A DNA stretch of 7,500 nucleotides from Spartobacteria bacterium. GTDB taxonomy: Bacteria; Verrucomicrobiota; Verrucomicrobiia; Chthoniobacterales; Chthoniobacteraceae. Numbering within the stretch: position 1 is the first letter of the stretch; each line of letters begins with the position of its first letter. The stretch is from positions 1 through 7,500 of the forward strand of contig JANXZI010000638.1 of NCBI GenBank assembly GCA_025355595.1. The letters run 5' to 3'. The position numbers and the translations under genes were made by a program. The notes below the pieces were generated by a model, which was not told the origin of the DNA, did not search any database, and saw nothing but the letters and a program-made list of their open reading frames with translations. Shown here piece after piece: positions 1 through 4,306 of the stretch.

Positions 1-1
1 C

Positions 2-274
2 CTCCTGCGTGTCACGCTGGACCGGCCCCTTGCGCTGGCGGCGGAAAGCGAACTAAGGAGCCATCCGCTGGTGGCTGACATCGTCCGGGACGACGACCTC
101 TCCTTCCAATTGAAACTGAAGTTGCAGCATCCCGATCAAAAGACCGACGCCATGAAGATGCTCTACGAGGTGCTTGGGCGCCACAGCCTGTTCCCACGCA
201 GCGTCAACGAAGGCGCCAGCCTCGAAGCCCGTTTCCTCGAAATCACAGGCGGGAAATTACCGATAGCTGACTGA
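2..274 (+). CDS. Probable ABC transporter ATP-binding protein, C-terminal fragment (5' end outside window)
   Basis: The frame is open from the first bases to the TGA at 272-274, giving about 90 residues with no start inside the window, so this is the tail of a longer gene. The alternation of short hydrophobic strands and the ending SLEARFLEITGGK resemble the accessory domain (DUF4162 type) at the C-terminus of ABC-2 type ATPases, which usually finish with a SLEdvFLelTG-like sequence. That family powers export across the inner membrane together with a permease. The Walker A, signature and Walker B motifs would lie upstream and cannot be seen, so the assignment rests only on the tail. No permease gene follows; the next 500 bases are remnants and repeats. 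A GTG at 71 is an internal codon and an unlikely start, because the similarity to the domain begins before it. The coding frame is well supported, the function moderately. Confidence 0.58.
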   Translation, partial: LLRVTLDRPLALAAESELRSHPLVADIVRDDDLSFQLKLKLQHPDQKTDAMKMLYEVLGRHSLFPRSVNEGASLEARFLEITGGKLPIAD

Positions 275-326
275 TGGGAAATCGCTTGCTGACTGATTGC
301 TCGCAGTAACTGCGAGGAAATCGCTT
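266..326 (+). repeat. Two interleaved short direct repeats at the 3' end of the first gene
   Basis: GCTGACTGAT occurs at 266-275 and again at 288-297. GGAAATCGCTT occurs at 277-287 and again at 316-326. The order unit1-unit2-unit1-hairpin-unit2 looks like a local duplication into which the hairpin at 300-316 was added or retained. The stop codon of the upstream gene (272-274) lies inside the first unit, so the duplication may have set the present C-terminus. Confidence 0.6.
300..316 (+). terminator. Perfect 7-bp hairpin, possible weak terminator
   Basis: CTCGCAG (300-306), loop TAA, CTGCGAG (310-316) form a perfect stem 26 bases after the stop of the upstream gene. The only T-run is TTTT at 325-328, eight bases beyond the stem. 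This is therefore not a textbook rho-independent terminator. Position favours a role in transcription end or mRNA stability; the structure alone is all that is seen. Confidence 0.33.
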
Positions 327-447
327 TTCACCGCGCCGCCCCGGAAACGGACGGGCGTTGGGGAGTGAGGGGATCTGACGCATTCACCGTCGCCACGGCA
401 AAACTCGTCGGCACGGCGACGCCGTGGGTCACGCCCGAATCGGACTG

Positions 448-711
448 CCATGCGCGCAATTCGCCCACATCCCCGCTGCCTCCGCGCCGTGCAGCTCCTC
501 GCCGAACGCGTAACTCTCACTCCTGCGAAGGACGCCGAGAAAGCGCGCCAGCTCGTCCTTTTTCACGGCTGGGAAAAGGGCATCGCCACCATCGCTCCAC
601 GCGGAGTTCCGCTGGATGCTGGAGGAATTCCGCGTCTCCATTTTCGCGCAGGAACTCGGCACACCCGCGCCTGTCTCCGCACGACGCCTCTGCATGTTCG
701 GCGGGCTCTGA
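448..711 (+). pseudogene. hrpA: Remnant of ATP-dependent RNA helicase HrpA, extreme C-terminus, frameshifted
   Basis: Three pieces in order match the end of HrpA, a DEAH-box RNA helicase of about 1300 residues. Piece one, QFAHIP (448 to about 474), reads in frame 1. Piece two reads in frame 3 as RCLRAVQLLAERV, then PAKDAEKARQL, to about 597. Piece three reads in frame 1 from 601 as AEFRWMLEEFRVSIFAQELG, then TPAPVSARRL, and stops at TGA 709-711. Known HrpA proteins end with LPRYLxAxxLRxER, NPxxD and RWMxEExRVxxFAQxLGTPxPVSxKR in this order and spacing. At least two frame changes (near 474 and near 597-601) and Cys where Tyr is usual (HIPRC) indicate decay. The helicase core and everything upstream are missing, so this cannot be a functional gene even if the frame changes were sequencing errors. 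Identification comes from memory of the family. Confidence 0.75.
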
Positions 712-772
712 GGCGCGTAGTGTTTGTGACATCACCCTTCACGCATTCACCGGTGAGAATGTCCGGCACAGC

Positions 773-1831
773 ATGGAACTGTCCTCATCAGGTTGCGTGA
801 CAGTACGCACGCTGGCGAGCGCAGCCCGGTGGAACGCGACCTCTGGGCGCGTTTCCGGTCTCGCGCTGGCCAGCCGTCCTCCGAAGCGTGCCCGGAGGTC
901 ACGCTCCACGTCGTTCACGCTCCACTTCGCGCCGCGGCAGAATATCACCATCATCAATCAGACGACCAACATCACCAACATCACGACGGTGAACAACACC
1001 GTGGTGAATCAGGGTCCGAATTACGCGGCCATGTCCCGCGCCAGTGCGCAACCTATCCCGCAGTTGGAGTTGGTGCGCACCGCCGCCACCGGGGGTGCGC
1101 TGGGAACGAAAGTCGAGGGCAGTTCGCTCAAGGTAGGCGCGCCGGCATTGACTGCGGGGACGCCGGACGCGAAGCCGAAGAAGGTGGCGGCAAGAATCGA
1201 GAAGGCGGAAGTGAGCAACGGATGGAAGGGTGCCGGCTCGGCCGATGAAGTGGAGAAACTGCGCTCGAAAATGAAGGCCGAGCCCAAGGTCGAGGTCGCT
1301 GCACCCGGCAAGGAACCGGCGCCGGTTGGCAAACCCGACCCGAAATCCGGAAAGCCAATTGCGCCGCCTACTGAAAAGCCCGCCGTGCCTGACCAGCCGC
1401 CGCCCCCTCCGAACAAAGGAAAACCGGGCAAACCCGGCAAACCCGAACCGGTTGTTCCCACCGAGCCGAAACCTGCGACACCTCCCGAGACCACCAAGCC
1501 GCATCCGCCGACAAAGGAGAATTCTCCTGCTCCCGTGACGCCGCCCGAAAAACCCGTCAAGCCGAAGCGTCCAAATGCGGAGAACCCGCCAGCGAAACCT
1601 ACCGGCCCCGGCGAACCTCCGCACGATCCCAAGCCGAAGGGCAAGGATCCCGAGGCTCCAAAGAAAGGCGCGGTGCCAGAGCCACCCCAGCCGCCAAAGA
1701 AGGCGGACCCAAAGCCGGAACCGCCCCGCGTCGTCCCGCAGCGCCCGGGCCCTCCGGATGGCGTCCCTGTGAAGCCCAAATCCGAGGACAAAGACAAAAA
1801 GGGGAAGGAAAAGCCTGCTCCGGATCAGTAA
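773..1831 (+). CDS. Asn-rich / Pro-Lys-rich protein, probably a 5'-truncated gene
   Basis: The reading frame is open from a GTG at 365 to the TAA ending at 1831, but only the part from about 923 looks like genuine protein. Counting from the ATG at 773, residues 51-85 are rich in Asn and Thr (APRQNITIINQTTNITNI, then VNNTVVNQGPN). Residues ~175-352 are a low-complexity tail of Pro, Lys, Glu and Gly with short collagen-like KGKPGKPGKP runs. Similar Asn-rich stretches before Pro-rich tails occur in large envelope or exported proteins of Verrucomicrobiota (recollection, function unknown). Residues 1-50 are Arg/Ser-rich and coincide with the palindrome at 829-909, so they are probably not ancestral coding sequence. 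There is no signal peptide and no clear ribosome binding site at 365, 773 or the later ATG at 1031. I list the ATG at 773 as a nominal start. Most likely the original 5' part was lost in the same rearrangement that left the hrpA remnant. Long reverse-strand open frames here are shadows. Confidence 0.5.
   Translation: MELSSSGCVTVRTLASAARWNATSGRVSGLALASRPPKRARRSRSTSFTLHFAPRQNITIINQTTNITNITTVNNTVVNQGPNYAAMSRASAQPIPQLELVRTAATGGALGTKVEGSSLKVGAPALTAGTPDAKPKKVAARIEKAEVSNGWKGAGSADEVEKLRSKMKAEPKVEVAAPGKEPAPVGKPDPKSGKPIAPPTEKPAVPDQPPPPPNKGKPGKPGKPEPVVPTEPKPATPPETTKPHPPTKENSPAPVTPPEKPVKPKRPNAENPPAKPTGPGEPPHDPKPKGKDPEAPKKGAVPEPPQPPKKADPKPEPPRVVPQRPGPPDGVPVKPKSEDKDKKGKEKPAPDQ
829..909. repeat. 81-bp near-palindrome (hairpin repeat) with CTGGCCAG centre
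   Basis: The left arm starts GTGGAACGCGACCTCTGGGC at 829. The reverse complement of the right arm, ending at 909, starts GTGGAGCGTGACCTCCGGGC. Over the first 27 bases the arms differ at five sites, all transitions. The arms converge on the palindrome CTGGCCAG at 866-873, so nearly the whole 81 bp can fold into one hairpin. The last 11 bases of the right arm (TCACGCTCCAC, 899-909) are repeated directly at 915-925. It sits between the hrpA remnant and the surviving part of the Pro/Lys-rich gene. It looks like a dispersed hairpin element, but no second copy is present in this window. Confidence 0.65.
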
Positions 1832-2171
1832 CCTCCTCCGGTTCAACGAATCGTGGTAAAACGAGAGCCGTCAAGTTGATTGGTGCCCCGCCCCCCATGG
1901 CCATCGCGTTGAGATGCGAGGGAGCAATTCAACGTCGAACGCCGAACAACCAATCCCCGAACTCAGTTTCCGCTTGCGTGTCTCGCGAAGACCTTGGAAG
2001 CTGCGCGCGTGATTCGGCATTTGTGCCTCACTGACTGCACTGGTTTGCGTTTCGTGGCGTTTGACGCCGTTCCATCCGCGCAAAGTGTAGGCCAGATGCG
2101 AGTTTCACCTTGCAGCAGATCCGGTTCTTACACTGTACGTTCCGTCGATGCTGCGGGGATGTAGTTTTTCC
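1832..2171. other. Gene-free spacer before tRNA-Gln
   Basis: No reading frame here has a convincing start or protein-like composition. It contains a C-rich run (GCCCCGCCCCCC around 1887) and an AAC/CGAAC-biased stretch near 1926-1965 of the kind seen in low-complexity intergenic repeats. I looked for a promoter for the tRNA. TTGCAG at 2110-2115 could be a -35 box, but the nearest -10-like words are badly spaced (TACACT after 13 bases) or poor matches (TGTACG after 18), so none is called. Confidence 0.55.
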
Positions 2172-2245
2172 TGCCTCATGGTGTAATGGTAGCACAGCAG
2201 ACTCTGAATCTGCTTGTCTAGGTTCGAGTCCTAGTGAGGCAACCA
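2172..2245 (+). tRNA. tRNA-Gln (anticodon CTG), CCA encoded
   Basis: The 74-base sequence folds as a full cloverleaf. The acceptor arms are TGCCTCA (2172-2178) and TGAGGCA (2235-2241). The D stem is GTGT/GCAC around loop AATGGTA. The anticodon stem is GCAGA/TCTGC around loop CTCTGAA, with anticodon CTG at 2204-2206. The variable region is TTGT, and the T arm is CTAGG-TTCGAGT-CCTAG. The discriminator A at 2242 is followed by a genomically encoded CCA at 2243-2245. Anticodon CTG reads CAG, so the tRNA carries glutamine. The weak U1-A72 first pair is a known feature of bacterial glutamine tRNAs and fits. The epimerase gene begins 110 bases downstream on the same strand. No duplicate of the 3' end is seen in the window, so there is no sign of an integrated element. 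Confidence 0.96.
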
Positions 2246-2359
2246 TCCCCTCCAACGCTCATGGGATGCGGTCCTTTCCATGTGGGCAACGGCGATCTTC
2301 GCGAGGGGATGCTCGCCAAGTGGATGGGAACTGTCTCATCGTGCGCGCTCATCCCATGA
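2244..2359 (+). promoter_or_regulatory. Leader with nested inverted repeats, one covering the epimerase start codon
   Basis: TCATGGGATG (2259-2268) is the exact reverse complement of CATCCCATGA (2350-2359), which contains the ATG start at 2356-2358. CATCCCCTC (2244-2252), beginning in the tRNA CCA end, is the exact reverse complement of GAGGGGATG (2303-2311). A local GCGAG/CTCGC stem also occurs at 2301-2316. The two long pairings would cross, so they could be alternatives. There is no good Shine-Dalgarno sequence just before the ATG. A fold hiding the start codon is possible, but I recognise no riboswitch class and the repeats could be chance in a GGGATG-rich leader. Confidence 0.28.
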
Positions 2360-3168
2360 AATCCGCCATCACCATCTCTCTCGTCCCGCAGGCAAAGGGC
2401 GGGCCATTTGTCTATTGGGACGGGCTCGCCGACGGCTGCGCACGCGCCGCGGCCCTCGGCTTCGATGCCGTGGAAATCTTCCCGACCGCCGCGCACGCGC
2501 TCGACATCGCGGAACTCCAAGGGCTGCTCGATCACCACTCGCTGAAGGTCGCCGCCATCGGCACCGGCGGCGGATGGCTCGTCCACAAGTGGACGCTCAC
2601 GCATCCCGACGCTGCCATCCGCAAGCAGGCGCGCGAATTTATCCGCGAAGTCGTGGACTTCGCAGGCGGCTTCGGCGCACCGGCGATCCTCGGCTCCATG
2701 CAGGGGCGCAGCGAGGGCGACGTGACGCGCCAGCAGGCGCTCGAGTGGCTCGGCGAGGCGCTCGACGATCTCGGCGAGCACGCCAAGCGGCACGGCACCG
2801 TGTTCCTTTACGAGCCGCTGAACCGCTACGAGACGAATCTATTCAACCGCCAGCAGGACGCCGCCGACTGGCTTTACCTCCTGAAGACGCAAAACGTCCG
2901 CCTGCTCTGCGATCTTTTCCACATGAACATCGAGGAAGCCGACCCCGCGACCGCGCTCCGCTCATGCGGCCCGCTCGTGGGGCACGTCCATTTCGCCGAC
3001 TCAAACCGCCGCGCCATCGGCATGGGCCACACGGAGATCGGCCCCCTCGTCGCCGCGCTGCGCGCCATCGGCTACAAAGGCTACCTCTCCGCAGAAATCC
3101 TCCCGCTACCCGATGCCGACACCGCGGCGCAGCAGACCATCGCGAGCTTCCGCAAAGTGGCCATTTGA
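2356..3168 (+). CDS. Ketose 3-epimerase-like sugar isomerase (D-tagatose 3-epimerase family TIM barrel)
   Basis: The 270-residue product belongs to the AP-endonuclease-2-like TIM barrels that isomerise or epimerise sugars. The metal and catalytic set is visible: E153 in LYEPLNRYE, D186 and H189 in CDLFHMNIEE, H212 in GHVHFADSNR, R218 next to it, and E247 in SAEI. E159 in the NRYE turn is also kept. Each position is one residue beyond its counterpart in Pseudomonas cichorii D-tagatose 3-epimerase (E152, E158, D185, H188, H211, R217, E246, from memory), an unusually close spacing. That family uses a divalent metal and two Glu residues to invert C3 of free ketoses such as tagatose, psicose or ribulose. 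Hydroxypyruvate isomerase and other relatives share the fold, so the exact substrate is open. No signal peptide is present, so the enzyme is cytoplasmic. The frame is open upstream through the tRNA gene; the ATG at 2356 is chosen because the mature fold begins there (KSAITISLV). A mutarotase gene follows on the same strand. Confidence 0.88.
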   Translation: MKSAITISLVPQAKGGPFVYWDGLADGCARAAALGFDAVEIFPTAAHALDIAELQGLLDHHSLKVAAIGTGGGWLVHKWTLTHPDAAIRKQAREFIREVVDFAGGFGAPAILGSMQGRSEGDVTRQQALEWLGEALDDLGEHAKRHGTVFLYEPLNRYETNLFNRQQDAADWLYLLKTQNVRLLCDLFHMNIEEADPATALRSCGPLVGHVHFADSNRRAIGMGHTEIGPLVAALRAIGYKGYLSAEILPLPDADTAAQQTIASFRKVAI

Positions 3169-3196
3169 GAACCCGATGCCGCACTCGAATCTCTGC

Positions 3197-3342
3197 GTTC
3201 CAAGTTCCGAGTTACGAGTTCAGCCCGCCGCAGGCGCGTTCCGAATTTTGATGTGCGCCTCGACATGTCTGCCGCCGCTGCGCGGGGCAGAACTTGAAAC
3301 TCGAAACTTGGAACTCGGACTTGGAACTCGAAACTCGTAACT
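3197..3342. repeat. Low-complexity imperfect inverted repeat between epimerase and mutarotase genes
   Basis: The left arm (3197-3221) contains CCAAGTTCCGAGTTACGAGTT. The right side (3290-3342) is a longer array of AACTTG, GAACTCG and AACTCGAAACTCGTAAC words, which are its reverse complement in type. GTTACGAGTT (3211-3220) and AACTCGTAAC (3333-3342) are an exact inverted pair. The similarity continues inward in GC-rich form: TTCAGCCCGCCGCAGGCG on the left against TTCTGCCCCGCGCAGCGGCG read from the right. The core between the arms is roughly 3240-3270. The element fills most of the 187-base spacer and ends 13 bases before the mutarotase ATG, so that gene's leader must pass through it. It looks like a dispersed hairpin or expanded simple repeat. 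Confidence 0.7.
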
Positions 3343-3355
3343 TTTCAAACGCACC

Positions 3356-3823
3356 ATGCTCAAGACCCCGCTCCTCCACCCCGACATCCTCGCCATCGCC
3401 GCGCGCTGCGGGCACCACGCAAAAATCCTCATCGCCGACGGCAACTATCCCGCTTCCACCGCGAAGGGGCCGAATGCCCAGCAGGTTTGCCTCCAGCTCA
3501 TCCCCGGCGTGCCCACCGTCGCTCAAGTCCTCCGCGCACTGATGAGCGTGCTGCCCTTTGACGCCATCAATACGATGGGCATCCCCGCCGATGATCCGTA
3601 TGCGAAATTCGGTGAGCCACCCGTTTGGAAAGAGCTGCGTGCCATCGCCGCCGAAACCGGTGCAAGCAGCGGCGCGGATGGCGCCAAGCTGACCATCGAG
3701 CCGATTTCCAAGTGGGACTTTTACAAGGCCGTCGCGTCGCCGGACCACGTCCTCACGATTCAGACCGCAGACCAGGCGCTGTGGGCGAACGTGCTCCTCA
3801 CCGTCGGCGTCCGCACCGCGTAG
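3356..3823 (+). CDS. RbsD/FucU-family sugar mutarotase (pyranase)
   Basis: The 155-residue product matches the RbsD/FucU family, small oligomeric enzymes that interconvert pyranose and furanose forms of ribose or the anomers of fucose. The N-terminus MLKTPLLHPDILAIAARCGH has the family layout. The catalytic His is at residue 20 (RCGHH) and Asp at residue 28 (IADGN), the same numbers as H20 and D28 of E. coli RbsD. The C-terminal strand LWANVLLTVGV (Trp at 143) corresponds to the usual YaNiiL motif, with Trp in place of Tyr; this is a visible departure that may be typical of a subgroup. Length is slightly above the usual ~140. There is no signal peptide, so it acts in the cytoplasm. It lies 187 bases after the epimerase on the same strand and the two probably serve the same sugar. 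No Shine-Dalgarno is evident; the ATG is fixed by alignment to the family N-terminus. Ribose versus fucose type cannot be decided by eye. Confidence 0.85.
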   Translation: MLKTPLLHPDILAIAARCGHHAKILIADGNYPASTAKGPNAQQVCLQLIPGVPTVAQVLRALMSVLPFDAINTMGIPADDPYAKFGEPPVWKELRAIAAETGASSGADGAKLTIEPISKWDFYKAVASPDHVLTIQTADQALWANVLLTVGVRTA

Positions 3824-3926
3824 CGCGGAGCAAAATGCCAGCGCGGATGTTTGCCTCGGGCATCAATCTTCCGGCCAACGGCTGCACCTGTCCTTTTCCC
3901 CTCTCGCGGCATAGCCGGCTCGCCCG

Positions 3927-4291
3927 ATGAAAATCCTGCTCCGCATCACCCGCGCGATCGCCCTCGTCGCCGGCGTCGTGAAATGGCGTGTTTGGCGCGG
4001 CTGGTCGGAACCCGGAACACGCCGCAACTCACGCAGGAGCACAGCAACAGCCTCGTCTTCGTCGAGGGCAGGGCCGGCGCGGGCAGCGGCTTCGTGTGCG
4101 ACATCGGCGGGAAAAAATTCGTCATCACGAACCAGCACGTCGTCGCGGGAAATGCGGAGGCGAAATTCACGCTGCTCGACCAGTCTCCGATTCGCACGGG
4201 ACGCCCACGCTACCCGAGGCACGCCGTCCTGCGTCGCCGCGCATCGGTCATCTTATTTCCAAACGATGATATCACCAGAAGGTCTCGCTGA
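3927..4291 (+). pseudogene. Frameshifted, truncated trypsin-like serine protease remnant
   Basis: A start MKILLRITRAIALVAGVV at 3927 looks like a signal peptide but then runs into Trp/Arg-rich shadow sequence. The continuation lies in another frame from about 4020: LTQEHSNSLVFVEGRAG, then GSGFVCDIGGKKFVITNQHVVAG and KFTLLDQ. GSGF followed by VITNQHVVAG is the first-barrel signature of chymotrypsin-fold proteases, with the catalytic His in NQHVV. After roughly residue DQSPIRTG (near 4200) the sequence turns Arg-rich and ends at TGA 4289-4291. The regions with the catalytic Asp and the GNSGG Ser are absent. At least one frame change (about 3978-4020) and loss of two thirds of the gene point to a pseudogene. 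The frame change alone could be a sequencing error, the truncation could not. It ends 15 bases from the convergent CotH gene, whose region may have replaced its 3' part. Confidence 0.68.
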
Positions 4292-4306
4292 CGCCCGAAG
4301 AATGAT

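Noticed and set aside
328..516. Short minus-strand frame with protein-like composition (SDSGVTHGVAVPTSFAVATV)
   Set aside because: It is under 65 codons, opens just after a stop, has no ATG with a ribosome site, partly overlaps the hrpA remnant and resembles no family I know. Worth a quick search but not annotated.
1021..1797. 258-codon minus-strand Gly/Ser-rich open frame resembling a glycine-rich surface protein
   Set aside because: Its composition is fully explained as the reverse of Pro-rich codons on the plus strand. It has no start signal and no signal peptide.
899..1846. 315-codon minus-strand open frame (Arg/Leu/Gly-rich)
   Set aside because: It mirrors the Pro/Lys-rich tail of the plus-strand gene; CCG, AAG and similar codons read in reverse give Arg/Leu/Gly-rich nonsense with no domain.
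2110..2139. Promoter for tRNA-Gln with TTGCAG as -35
   Set aside because: The best -10-like words are either too close (13 bases) or too poor in sequence (18 bases away), so no sigma-70 type promoter can be supported by eye.
2172..2245. tRNA-Gln as an integration site for a mobile element
   Set aside because: No integrase gene and no repeated copy of the tRNA 3' end are present in the window.
2110..2355. Upstream extension of the epimerase frame by 82 codons
   Set aside because: This extension reads through the tRNA-Gln gene and its leader; the family fold begins at the ATG at 2356.
2280..3251. 323-codon plus-strand frame overlapping the epimerase gene
   Set aside because: It is an Arg/Pro-rich out-of-frame shadow of the epimerase, which carries all the conserved residues.
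3197..3342. CRISPR array in the spacer before the mutarotase gene
   Set aside because: Repeats are short, degenerate and without uniform unique spacers, and are arranged as an inverted pair.
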